Assembly: GCA_029255685.2 (NCBI GenBank)
Contig: CM055314.2
Coordinates: 70,506,815 to 70,570,814, forward strand
Source: Silene conica
Taxonomy: Eukaryota > Streptophyta > Magnoliopsida > Caryophyllales > Caryophyllaceae
Direction of reading: 5' to 3'
DNA: 64,000 nt
The notes below the pieces were generated by a model. The model searched no databases and was not told the origin of the DNA. It worked only from the letters and a program-made list of their open reading frames with translations. The position numbers were made by a program, and so were the translations under genes. Below are positions 46,901-57,600 of the stretch, one piece after another (position 1 is the first letter of the stretch; every line of letters starts with the position of its first letter).

Positions 46901-48053
46901 TAGATGTTTCCTCATAAGACCAGTGGTCATCTGCATCCTTAATTCCCCTTATCACATTTCTCCTTTGTCGTTGTTTGAAAAAATTGAAAAAGTATCGTGT
47001 ACAAGCATCACCCTCATTCAACCACTTAATCTTCGCTCTTTGCTTCCAAAAAAGTGTTTCTGCTTTATTAAATTGTAGGAATCGCTCATGTGATTCTACA
47101 TATAGTCTTTCATCTGCCCCATTAAAATTCGCATCTAACTTCTCAGACAATTCAGTGTCAAAATCTGTCCTTTTTTGTTGCCATTGTTTTCGCTTTTGGA
47201 CAGTCCATTTCCTAATTAGTTCCTTCGTTCTAAAGAGCTTACTGACTAATCTGTATGTTGAAGAACCCCTATCTGGCTTATTCCATTCACTCTGAACTAA
47301 GGGTACCAATTCTTGAAACTCCAATGTCCACGATTCAATTTTAAAAGACTGTCGACATCTCTGATGTTTGAAGTCTGTATCAAGAATTATTGGCGCATGA
47401 TCAGAGCATTGTATTGGTAGATGTGTAATATTTGTATCCGGATATTTATCAAACCAATCACTAGAAGCGAATCCTTTATCGAGCCGCTCATAGATACGTT
47501 CAGTGCCGTTTCTATTGTTGCACCATGTATATCGTGGACCTCTAAATGGAATATCATGTAGTTGATTGTTGTATTTCCATATAGTAAAATCAGCAGCTCC
47601 AAAAATTTCGCCCCTTGATCCCCCAAGTTTGTCATCTAGGAACTCAATTTGATTGAAATCCCCAATGAGCACAAACTGGGCATCAAGAGACCCTATAGAC
47701 TGTTGTATATTATTCCAGACATCCTGTCGACCATACACAGCACACAAATACCAAAAGATGTCGGGTGTTTCATAAACTTGCAAAACGAGAAAATTAGGTG
47801 ATGCCGAAATCAGAGAAACATGTAAGCCTGATTTCCAGCCCACCCAGAGGCCACCCTTTGACCCTACTGCATCCACGCCTACTGATTCATACCCATAATG
47901 TCCAAAAAGACCGTTAACCCTAGATATCGAACATTTTGTTTCTGAAAGGAAAATGAAATCTAAAAACAAAGTAGATATTAGCACTCTAATTTTAGTAATT
48001 GCAGGGGCGAGTGGATCATTTAACCCCCTGCAATTCCACGAAAGGCATTTCAT
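43923..48053 (-). CDS. LINE-D ORF2: endonuclease, reverse transcriptase, RNase H
   Basis: 1376 codons, intact. Residues 1-225 are the apurinic-like endonuclease: SWNCRGLND (5-13), LSETK with catalytic Glu38, LIGDFN (129-134) and CSDHAP (216-221). Reverse transcriptase spans about 445-760: MGPNKSPGPDGI, HYRPISLCNV, MKVDMSKAYDR, CGLRQGDPISPFLF (639-652) and the catalytic FADD (689-692). A zinc-binding RVT segment with CVLC...HILRDC lies near 1100-1119. A C-terminal RNase H domain starts IRIKCDASW (D1257), with HAEATAL (E1296), LDATLD and RSLNRSAHAIA. The enzyme nicks target DNA and copies LINE RNA there. The ATG overlaps the stop of the upstream ORF as ATGA (48053-48050). All catalytic blocks look intact. 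Confidence 0.95.
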   Translation of the reverse strand: MKCLSWNCRGLNDPLAPAITKIRVLISTLFLDFIFLSETKCSISRVNGLFGHYGYESVGVDAVGSKGGLWVGWKSGLHVSLISASPNFLVLQVYETPDIFWYLCAVYGRQDVWNNIQQSIGSLDAQFVLIGDFNQIEFLDDKLGGSRGEIFGAADFTIWKYNNQLHDIPFRGPRYTWCNNRNGTERIYERLDKGFASSDWFDKYPDTNITHLPIQCSDHAPIILDTDFKHQRCRQSFKIESWTLEFQELVPLVQSEWNKPDRGSSTYRLVSKLFRTKELIRKWTVQKRKQWQQKRTDFDTELSEKLDANFNGADERLYVESHERFLQFNKAETLFWKQRAKIKWLNEGDACTRYFFNFFKQRQRRNVIRGIKDADDHWSYEETSIAVCFANYFEDIFETSSFHEPFQSFSEQNAATFAKIRHKLNEDQKDNLSRAFTKQEVQKAVFQMGPNKSPGPDGITGTFLQKFWPHIKDDVTKAVLRMLNDGHVLRRLNKTSIILIPKNNAPERVEHYRPISLCNVIMRVVSKCIANRINPVMNYLVGQFQNGFIPGRSITDNILISHELFNHINSRKTGKLGLFGMKVDMSKAYDRIRWNFIQATLVHMGFPENLIRIIMECLTTVSYEIMINGIPQKNFAPKCGLRQGDPISPFLFALCTEVLSQMLQSAQESGIIKGISIARNVPAVSHLLFADDLILFSQAKQSYCQGLVNILDKYCHLAGQRLNHNKTSISFSPNCTMATTKQCLSMLSINNHPREMGFYLGLPMEVGRSKKEFNNLIVEKVRRRILAWNNRLLSPAGKLTLIISVLSSLSLFSLSAFRMSVSVTSKIDSLISQFWWGNGRGGFGFPWCSKRFLQLRKYEGGLGIRHTSSFNHSLIAKIGWKIITQPQSLLSQVVGGKYKFSEFFQHPPHQMRCKKMSWGGQSIAWGFLLLQNNIAWQVGCSSNLDLWADRWVNSHKLLDIMQFPDGNRPPAKVSDIQMADGNWDTSKIIALGLEGVMTNILSVPSPSISDIDTIFWVHNKKGLYSTKSGYGIAFTNWWNDNATTKDKERQANFVSAMSCRQLWSLQVGNKWKIFLWKIMSDTLPCAAELRRRTGNGEGRCVLCQDHHFMETADHILRDCSFASRIWHASPLGIRTQNTENIPIKVWVANWIRFLKSKDNNLADLSVFISTLWVIWCNRNEKVFNDSIYPTYIIFDKINLLASENVQEFTNTDQHNDQRSYLVQPVEDMTIAMRLIHHFPVHIMGSATCSEAIRIKCDASWKPDRLSSAGWIFRDNKGCSVGRGGSVFWATSSAHAEATALLLACTQAINMEFLHLDATLDCMALVLQANGCGILDKDITASVKKFLNVISSCHCVSLSHCPRSLNRSAHAIAKALV

Positions 48054-49105
48054 TTCTGAGAAGGAGATTGAGTATGGTTAATCTCCGCAACACCATCATC
48101 AGCTTTGTGTATTGTTCTAGACCCATCCGAAGAGCTAGTTAGGACAATTATTTCATCATCCTTGACCGACATCTGAAAGGTAGCTTTGGTCCCTGATGGT
48201 TCCCCAAAATATAGTTTTTTGGAAACACTAGACACTTCCTGAAACGACTCCCAGCAGTAAAGTTCAGCAGAATCAATCGTTCTTGAACCTGGATCAGAAA
48301 ATGCCTTTCTCTTTTTCCCCTCACGACTATCCTTCCCTGCAGATGACTCCCCAATAAAAATTTCCTTTCCTTTCCCGTGATATCCCAAGTTTGTACTGGC
48401 CCCCCCAGAACTCAAAAGAGATCTTTGGTTGTCTGGATGAATCATGATATCATTAGAAACTCTTGGAGGGGTCCTCGCGTGAATGTTATGATTATCTAAT
48501 TCTTCATTAAGACCCAAAATGTCTTCGATATAATCCACCGCATCCTTAAACGAACCCGACATATCTGATGACTGATTTGATGAGTTCATAATAGTTGCTG
48601 ATGAAGACGACAAGAGTAGCCATTCTGGTGTTGAGGCAGGAGAGGAATGCTGAGAATTTTCCTGAACCATCTGGTTTGGTTCCCGAAGAGCATCCTCATA
48701 GGGATTGCCCCTAGCATCCATCGGTTCATGATAAATTATTGGCATAGCCAACGGAGTAGAAAGAAATTGGCTTAAACCCCTGGCATCATTTTCATGAGTA
48801 ACCAAATATGGATCATGTTGGACTCTATTAATAATAGAATTAAGGATAAAACCAGCTTCATCAAAAGGATACTCAAACTCCCTTTCATGTCTATGCTGTT
48901 GGTGCTGATTAGCACCATGATTTCCACCCATCGAACTACCATTCTCATTATCTTGACTATTATATGATTGAGATCTGAGTAAATGCTGTTGTTGTTCATT
49001 GGAAGGACCCCCAATCTCAAAATTAGTAAAAGTCTGAAAACCAGGGGGAAAGATAGGAACCCTTATTCCCTCTTGTTCTTGAGTCATAAAAGAACCTGCA
49101 TGCAT
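48050..49105 (-). CDS. LINE-D middle ORF, low-complexity protein of unknown function
   Basis: 351 codons from ATG 49105 (MHAGSFMTQEQEG); one codon earlier there is an in-frame GTG. The ORF begins within TGATG, sharing one base with the stop of ORF1, and ends within ATGA at the ORF2 start. The product is rich in Q, N, S and H (SNEQQQH, NQHQQHRHER), has no zinc knuckle, and has a basic patch DSREGKKRKAF that could be a nuclear localisation signal (inference). It could be a separate third protein made by termination-reinitiation. It could also be the C-terminal half of ORF1 split by a one-base change: the two frames overlap by about 33 nt, as the previous stop in the middle frame lies just upstream. 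Confidence 0.75.
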   Translation of the reverse strand: MHAGSFMTQEQEGIRVPIFPPGFQTFTNFEIGGPSNEQQQHLLRSQSYNSQDNENGSSMGGNHGANQHQQHRHEREFEYPFDEAGFILNSIINRVQHDPYLVTHENDARGLSQFLSTPLAMPIIYHEPMDARGNPYEDALREPNQMVQENSQHSSPASTPEWLLLSSSSATIMNSSNQSSDMSGSFKDAVDYIEDILGLNEELDNHNIHARTPPRVSNDIMIHPDNQRSLLSSGGASTNLGYHGKGKEIFIGESSAGKDSREGKKRKAFSDPGSRTIDSAELYCWESFQEVSSVSKKLYFGEPSGTKATFQMSVKDDEIIVLTSSSDGSRTIHKADDGVAEINHTQSPSQK

Positions 49106-50623
49106 CACAAATACAGAAAATTCAGAGGAATACCATTATTAGAATTAGGTTGAAGCAAAAGGCCATCAGTTTGCCTATTCAGCAACGGCATTTGAACATT
49201 TCCATTTGAATGACCTCCATTTGAATGACCTCCCTGACCATCCATATGACGATTCTGATCATTAAAAGGAGACATCCCTTCCTGTTGCTGTAAATGGACG
49301 GCAATATCCCCATTCTCAGAAACCGCAACAAACACATCATTATTTCCATTTGAAGTATGAGAATGATGAACCTGAGGTAGACCAACTTGTTGATCTTCCT
49401 CTACTAAAATCTGATTGTCAACAAGAGTAGTCTCCGTTGGATTATGAGATTCCTCTTCAACATGCATGGCTTCACCCGTGTTCAGTTCATTATCTGGATC
49501 ATTCTGGCCCCTATCCGCACCATCATTGACACCAAAATCTACTATTGGAGTATCATGGCCCAAGTTATCAACATGCATGGCATGAACAGATGGAGGGAGT
49601 AATTGTTCAGCTTCAAACACAACAGGGCCCGCAAAAGGAAGGGCCGTGACTGCAAACTCCATACCCGGTAACACTCGGCCTCCATCAACCAAACCCAAAT
49701 CGAAGTCTATGACATACTCCTCCAAATAATCTGCAGGCACATATTCTCCTCTTCGATTTCCTAAACGAATCTTTGACGTAATATACCTTGATGTTGATGG
49801 TAAGGCACATAAGTTTAAGTTAAACATGGTGTATTGATATCTAGCCTGAAAAACCACAAATCCTTTGTCGATTGCCCTCTCCAAAGCCGTATTTAACGTA
49901 GAAATTATATCAGAAACTTTGTCTGGACAAATAGCCTTCTTATGTCCAATGCGTCCACATCGAGTACAGAATTTGAACACCTCTTCATATTTGAATTGGA
50001 TCCAGAGTAACTTGTCATTGTTGCATGCAAGAAAGAAACCAGGGTTTAATGGTTCCCCCAGTTTAACAGTAACTCTTAACCTTAAATAATCATGATCAGG
50101 CAATGGACCAAAGGTTTCCCAAGTAGTATCTGATCCGAATAGTCTTGCAATGATACCCGCCATATTCTCATTGAGGTATTCAAATGGTAACCCACAAACG
50201 CGTACCCAAATCTTTGCAGTAGGAAAAGTAACACACCTCGGTATCATTCCTGCACGCCACTGCCTGAGCACCATTAGAGCACCATCCACCACAAGAACAC
50301 TCCTATCCAATACATCTCTTAAGTCTTGCATGTCATCAAAATGGATAATGTATATATCCCCCATTCGGTGGACATGCACAAGTCCTCTAGTAGCCCAATG
50401 TTCGTCAATCATTTGATTGACACTGGAAGCTCGCAGAAGACGATAATCAACCAGAAAACCCAGCAGACATTGATTCCAGTAAGCTGATGATTCCAATAAA
50501 TTATTTGGATGAGGTGAAACTACTGGGCCAGTACGAGGAAATCTCCATTCGTTAAGCAAACCAGGATTTCTAGCCACCGCAGTTCGAAAACTAACATTGT
50601 AGAAGATATCCTCTAGGGGAGGA
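49105..50623 (-). CDS. LINE-D ORF1: DUF4283 and CCHC zinc-knuckle protein, 5'-truncated
   Basis: The frame is open from the 5' end of the insertion (50623) to TGA at 49105. The first candidate start is GTG at 50577 (490 codons from there), and there is no early ATG, so the true start was probably lost. Counting from that GTG: DUF4283 spans about residues 40-150 (DYRLLRASSVNQMIDEHW, MGDIYIIHF, VDGALMVLRQW, VRVCGLPFEYL), then LPDHDYLRLRVTVKL, and a canonical knuckle CTRCGRIGHKKAIC (204-217). The tail is acidic and Q/N/H-rich. ORF1 proteins of plant L1 elements coat the RNA. The same order occurs in the relics at 26.7-24.4 and 35.5-34.2 kb. Confidence 0.88.
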
Positions 50624-51257
50624 ATTTTTCTAAACTATTAAGAACTAACTCAACCTATAAATGCGACTTAGTACAACTTTATTTTTGTTTCGAGATTGTG
50701 AGCCACTTAATCGAACTCCTTGACCTAAAATGACTTAAAATCGCACACAAATTTTTAGTTAAACACTTGTCCGATCTTTACACCGTAAAATATCTAAATT
50801 TAAAGGAAACACATTATTAAAAATACATTTTGACCCATATTAATCATGACTTGACTCCATTTCACCAAATAAACTCGATATTTATTTTGGTTTGACGGGT
50901 ATTTACGACCATATTTTGACCAATCATGCAAACCCGTTTTAACATATCTAGTCCTCCATGATTCTAATTTGCACTAGACTAAAGTATTAAAAAAAAAAAA
51001 GCTTGTGGCATAATTTATTACAAAAAGTAAATTTATTTTCAGTTGTCATTTTTAAAATTTATTTGGGATGAAATTAATTTTATTTGTTACTTTTAATAAT
51101 TACTGAGGAAAAAAATCACTTAACCACTTAAATGGTCAAGTTTTTGGTGTATTTGTCCAAGCAGTCATCTTTATTTACCAATTTGTCCAAAGATAAACTT
51201 TTTTTTACCAATTTGTCCATCAAGCCTTATTTTTTTTACCAATTTGTCAATTTGGCC

Positions 51258-51652
51258 TATAAACGCATTAAAAAGTACTTTTGAACCCTGTATTTTGACC
51301 TGTAATCTGACCCGTCCAATCCATTTGATATGTTTATTTATCTCCTTAATTGTTGTACACGACTTGAATCCCGACTAAACCAGAAGACCTATCGGCTTGT
51401 TTGAAATGTTCACTACTTCACCTACTCTCTCAACATTCCTTCACGACCTTCCCTTCCATTCCATCACACATCATTTACATAAATTACATCAACTTTGCCA
51501 TAAAAAAGTGTCATTATTCATGACTTTAATTCAAGGTTCGTCACTTCAAAAAGTACCCACCAAATCGTATGACATACCTTCCCTATTTCCTTAACATTTC
51601 TTCCCAAAATAGAAAAACAGACCAAAAAGTTGTTTGAGTTTGTGTAAAAGAA
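51258..51652 (+). promoter_or_regulatory. Proximal upstream region of the RBOH gene
   Basis: 395 bp between the inverted-repeat element and the RBOH start codon. No clear TATA box or known cis element can be named with confidence. The transcription start probably lies here. LINE-D ends about 1.0 kb upstream of the ATG. Confidence 0.35.
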
Positions 51653-54600
51653 ATGAGATTATCTTCAGTAGGGGGAAGCTCCAGGTGGTCTAGCCACGGG
51701 CGAAGCATCCGCTTCCAAGACGAGGAGACGGGCAGCATTGACTACGCGCTTAACGGGTCAATGCTGCCGGATTTCCTTGATAATCTAGGGCGGCCGAGTC
51801 ATTTCAACTCGAATGATGAGTTGGTTGAGCTGGAATTAGAGGTACAAGATGGTAATGTTAATGTTTTAAGCGTAACACCTCGGGCGGCCACACCGAGGTC
51901 AGCCAGGGGAGAGGGCAGAGCTTCTTTTTCCGGTGGTGGTGGTGGAGGAGGGTTGTTGTCGAGGAGCATGTCAGCTGCTTCGAGGTTCAGGAAGAGGTTT
52001 GGGTGGTCGTCATCATCGAGGGGTTCGTCAGACGCAGGGGATCAGCAAGGGCTGGCGGCGGTGATGACGGAGAGGGAGAAGAGGAAGGCTAAGGCTAAGT
52101 TGCATAGGAACGGGTCCGGGGCTGAACGGGCTCTAAAGGGACTTCGGTTTATAAGTAAGAGTACGGCTAGGATGGACGATGACGTGGTTGAGTTGTGGGG
52201 TCAAGTCGAGGCCAAGTTTGAGCAACTTGCCCATGATGGGTTTATTTGTAGGGAGGATTTTGGTGAATGTATTGGTAAGTTTATGTTTCTTACAACAAAC
52301 ACGGACACTATTCATCACTGGCTTGATTATTCGTTTTTAATTTGTGACGAATAATGTCTATTTACAATGAGGGTGTGAATTAATAATTATATATATTTTG
52401 TCGTTAAATTGTAGGGATGACGGACTCGAAGGAGTTCGCGGTAGGGATATTTGATGCATTGGCAAGGAGGAAGAGGCAAAGAATAAGTAAAATAAACAAA
52501 GAAGAACTGCATGACTTTTGGGTGCAAATTTCTGATCAAAGTTTTGACGCTCGATTACAGATTTTCTTTGACATGTACGTACCACTAACTATATATAATC
52601 TTCTTTAATCATAATTTGTGTTTAATTTTCATAATTAAATGTTTGTTTCTTCCCATGGTTTGCGTACCAAATACCAATTATATGCTTTAGTAAAAAGGAT
52701 ATTATTATAACTACACGTATAGAAAAAAAAAAAAGGCAATATTATCTAATTGATCTTGGTTTAGACGACAATTTTGATCTGAAACAATAAGACGAAATTT
52801 TGTAACAATTTTACAGCTAAATGTGACCATTATTGACAAATAAGTTATCATAAGCCGTACATTGATCACACTATCATGGTTACATTTAACTATAAAATGA
52901 TCACATATGACCCGACTGATACTTTAGACCAAAATTTACATTATGGTTTCTTGTATTATCAAAATGACACACACTAATTGCAATACATTTAAAGCCCTTT
53001 CTTGAAAAGACAAAGTCTCTAATCACCTATACAGTTCATACAAGTCATCCTTGTGTAGTTTTAGTATAATTCTCGCATCTATTGTTTCATTGTTTTGGCG
53101 ATTATCTGAAAACAACCTAGATGGAAATTTTGGAGGCAACAAGTAATAGATAGTGGATTAGTGGTATTAATTAATGTATAGATTTTAGTTTGGATATTGA
53201 CACTTCAACTTTTTTTTATTTAATTGACCATGTATATTTGTTTTGACTTAAAAAAGTTGAAGGTGGTTACTTAAATTTTCACCAACAAGGAGTGATGTGA
53301 TAGTAACATTGGCTTACTTAGTCTAATAGTCTGTTAGTCATGGTGTCATAGGTGATTACTCTTTCCGAGTTACTCTCTTATAATTTAAATTATTCGGTAT
53401 TTTATTAATCTAACGATAGGGTCGATGTCAATGGAGATGGAAGAATTACCAGAGAAGAAGTCCAAGAGGTATTCCCATGTTTACCTTCTCAACCCTTTTT
53501 ATTGTCGCATAGGAGCTAAAATAAAACACGGAAAAAATATCTAAATATGTTAGATAATATAAAGGAAAGATAGTTGTATTATTGATTTGTGTTTCTTACA
53601 TGAATATAGGGTGAGGTATTTATAATACCTCACAACTTCAAAAAACCTTAATAAGGTAGAAACCCTAATGGTTAGGCCCAATCTCCTAATACCCTCCCGC
53701 AATCGTAAAGGCAGTACGCAGTACGAACTTTACGATTGGAGAATTACAAGAAAAACTTGCATCTTCTACAATTTAAATCCTAGAATCGCCGCTATAAGAG
53801 TAGGTTAAGGGATTTAAGATGTTTTTTTATGAGTCTAACGTCTCTCATCTTTCTCAACATAGAAGAAGTATACTCCCTAAAAGTATAAAATGGAGATAAT
53901 AATTGGCTTCACCAAACTTAATTATTCTGTAAATTATAGTCTAATAAAAAAGAAGAAGAAATGAAATGAAATGAAGTTGGGTGTAACTTACTTGTAGTAT
54001 ATGTCCACGATTAGAGACGTCTATTATTCAATTTACGAAATAAACATTAATCTTTTCATTGTAAAATGTAAAGTCGGCTTTCATTATTCATTACGGAACG
54101 TTTTTCAATCTAATAAAATAACGTGCGGAGTATTTGCTAAATCTCACACAAAATTTTATTTAATCATGCACATTTTTCTCACCTTAATTTGAATTTACCC
54201 TTAATTAAAAAAAAGCAACTTAAGAAAATTATCTCTCTTCTCTTCCTTTTACCCCAACCAAAGTGCTAATAATTTAACAAAGTATGAATTTTAATTCCCA
54301 CATATCACAAGTAATTTCATCGTTCTATCAACAAATTTAATAATACACGTCTTTTAATTAATTGAATGAATGTTTTTCCATATTAAAGAGGACTTTTATA
54401 ATTAGGGTTGAAATTTAGGAATTTGAGCTTTTGGATTATTGAAAGTGGGTCGATTTATGGCGGATGCTAATGGGTTGATTTATGGTAGTTGGTGGTGGTG
54501 CATTCTGGTGGTGGGGCGAGTGGTTGTGGGGCAAGTGGTGCTGGGGTGGTTGGGTATATATGTTTTTGGGTTTTTTTACTTATTATTGTCTTCTCTAATT

Positions 54601-57600
54601 GTGCGAAAAATGAGAAGGGTGAAATCAGAATAAAACGAAAAAACAATTTATTTACCAAACCATTAAAACTTTTACTTTAAAAAGATAAGAAACTAATTAT
54701 ATCGAGAATGACATTAATTGTCTAGTACTTCAAATAAGAAGTAAAAACAATTTATTTAACAAACCATTAAAACACTTCTTATCGGATTAAGATGATAAAA
54801 GTAGATAGTAACTACTACGGTTTCAAAGATAAACTCACGTAATTTGCGCGGATTTAAAGCGACTTATAATGTCAAATAAAACGTTAGAGTTAGTTGTGTG
54901 CTTGATAGGCTTAAAGTAGGAAATTTAAGCTACACAATGTTGCAAGTGTAATTAATCTCTCTTCTTTAGCCTTTGAAGAATTGAAGAGCAGCTGATTTAG
55001 TTCCCTAATAAAAATTTCAGTATCATTATAAGAAATTTCTATTTTGTAACTAATATATACGAGTATATGTTTTTCTTGAATTTTGGCAGCTAATTATGCT
55101 AAGTGCGTCCGCTAACAAATTATCCTCGTTAAAGGGAAGAGCCCATGAATATGCAAATTTGATCATGGAAGAACTAGACCCTGAAAACCTTGGCTATATT
55201 GAGGTAACTAGGTCACAAATCATGGCAAACGGATCCTATGGGTCGACTTATTTTCGAGTGCACCGTTGTAACTGATAATTTATTAGGGTACGGGATGTCC
55301 ATTGAAGTTATGCTTGAGATAAGTAGCTGAAGTTGTTACAGTTTAGATAATACTTGTAGAGGTTTCCGGTTCATTTGGTTTGTATGGTGTCATCAAATTG
55401 GTCGACATGGTGTTGGATTTTTCGAGCTCTGGGTTTGGGTCGGATAGACAGATTGAGTCATTCGTCAAATCTAACAATGATTTTCATTACATTAAAAAAA
55501 GAAAACTAAAGAAGAAAGCTCATCCCTAGTTACCTATGGTAAGATGGGAAGAGGATTCTCGGTTTTGGGCGAGTCTTAAAAGTTCTATGTTTAAAACTCA
55601 GACAAAAACCGTAAGAACTCATGACGCCCTAACCTAAAACTTGTCGATTACCGTGTTTGAATTTTTTGTGTTTTCTCCACAGTTATGGCAGTTAGAAGCT
55701 CTGCTGCTACAAAGAGATGCATACATGGACTACAGCAAGCCATTAAGTACAGTAAGTACAAGAGTTGGGTGGAGTGAAAACTTGAGAGATTTCAGGCCAT
55801 CAGTGGGCATGGTGAGCATGGTGAGAAGAGTAAGCTTCTCTCTCAGATGCTTCATGCTACAGAACTGGCAGAGAGTATGGATAGTATTGCTCTGGTTATC
55901 GGTTGTAGGTTCTCTCTTCGTCTGGAAATTCCTTCAGTACAGGAATAGAGCTGCATTTGCTGTCATGGGTCATTGCTTGTGCACTGCAAAAGGGGCTGCT
56001 GAGACTTTGAAGTTTAACATGGCTTTGGTCCTTCTACCAGTATCCCGAAACACCCTTACGTGGTTTCGCTCGACGCGAGCAAGGCTCTTCGTGCCTTTCG
56101 ATGACAATATCAACTTTCACAAGGTACCTAGCCAAATGTTTCAGAGTTCAGTCTGAAAGGTAGAGAGTATTGACTATTGAGTGTACTGTGGTTAGGTTAA
56201 GACGATGTGATGATTCAATGTTGAGGAGCTTGTAGGGATGACAATGGATGCGGACCTTAGCCAGATGTGTTAAACTAGATACGGATAAGTCGAATTCAAT
56301 ATTTAAGATTTTGGACCCTTAAGATCAGGGTCGAATCTAGAACTGTTGTATGGAAAATAGTAAATAGGGCTATATTCTATGTACCAGTCTACCACCATAC
56401 TCACGATTCCAGATTTGGATCGGAGAACTTTGGAATCTGCAGATGAGGATTGAATACGATCCAACAGAATCTGGTTAAGCGCAGCTCATGCATTGTCATC
56501 CCTAATTCCAAGTTGAAAACTTGCAAGAGACTTTCAACCTCATCACGTCCAACCCAACTTCTTCAGAACCATCATCTTGATGAACTGAAAACATGAACTA
56601 ACATAGCCTCAAATTCAATATAAATATAAAATTATACTCTAATGAAGAATTGATTTGTACCGATGAATGCAGTTAATTGCTGTTGCTATAGTAGGAGGGG
56701 TGATACTTCATGCAGGAAGTCATCTAACATGTGATTTTCCGCGGTTGGTCAACTCGTCTCCTGAAAAGTTTGCACTAATAGCCTCAGATTTCAATAACAA
56801 GAAGCCAAGTTATTGGGATCTTATAAAGGGGATTGAAGGAGTTACCGGTATTGCCATGGTGATCCTAATGACAATTTCCTTCACATTGGCAACAAGCCAT
56901 TTCAGGAGAAATGTGGTCAAGCTACCATCTCCGTTCAACCGGTTGGCAGGCTACAATGCCTTCTGGTACTCTCATCATCTGCTCGGACTTGTCTATGTCT
57001 TGCTACTCGTTCATGGATTCTTCGTATTTCTCACACAAGATTGGACCGATAAGACGGTATGACCTTTCATCACTTGTATACATTTAGTAAGATGGAAAAA
57101 CAGATAACACAAGCATACTGAACGCTAAACAAAACAAACACGTCATTCAGGTTCAGACAGTTTAGGTATATTACACACTCAGTTGGGTCGGGTTGGGTCA
57201 TTTAAGGTGCAGGTTTTTTCCAAGCGCGTTATTTTAGGCAGTGTTACTCAGACACGCCAACACGTGTCGGTGTCCGACACGTGTCGGCGTGTCGGACACG
57301 GCTATTTTGGGTGAATTTTCCTATTTCATGGTCTAAATTGAAGTGTCGAACTGTCGTGTCGTGTCGTGTCGTGTCGGACACGCGACACGGCAGTTAAGCG
57401 AAGTGTCGGAGTAACATAGATTTTAGGTACAGGCTATGTCGGCTTGGGTAAGTACGAGTTGTGTGGTTCAGATTCGGGTCAATACCAGTCCAACCAAGCT
57501 TGGGTCAATAACCAACCTGATCAGGTCAACTCGGCGTCAGGCTATAATTTGGGTAATTGTGTTCGGGTTGTACGGTCGATTTAATAGCCAGATCTGTTGA

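Larger units (their letters stand above)
43877..50637 (-). mobile_element. LINE-D: young L1-type LINE, slightly 5'-truncated, with 14-bp TSD
   Basis: The body is 43891-50623 with a perfect 14-bp duplication ATTTTTCTAAACTA at 43877-43890 and 50624-50637. On the minus strand the 3' end is an 11-12-bp A tail (T run 43891-43901). The element encodes three overlapping ORFs. ORF1 stays open to the very 5' junction without an in-frame ATG at its start, and LINE-A has some 35 more N-terminal codons and a 5' untranslated region, so about 0.5 kb at the 5' end is missing, as common for target-primed reverse transcription. Intact ORFs and the perfect duplication point to a recent insertion. Confidence 0.92.
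43651..51257. mobile_element. 860-bp inverted-repeat element, interrupted by LINE-D
   Basis: Left end GGCCAAATTGACAATTTGG (43651) and right end (reverse complement GGCCAAATTGACAAATTGG, 51257) are inverted repeats that extend about 130 bp. Both arms contain three spaced copies of GGACAAATTGGTAAA and close with GGACAAATACACCAAAAA. Without LINE-D and one copy of its duplication the element is about 860 bp. The flanks TATAGAAACG and TATAAACG could be an imperfect 8-bp duplication. No transposase; superfamily unknown. Confidence 0.6.
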
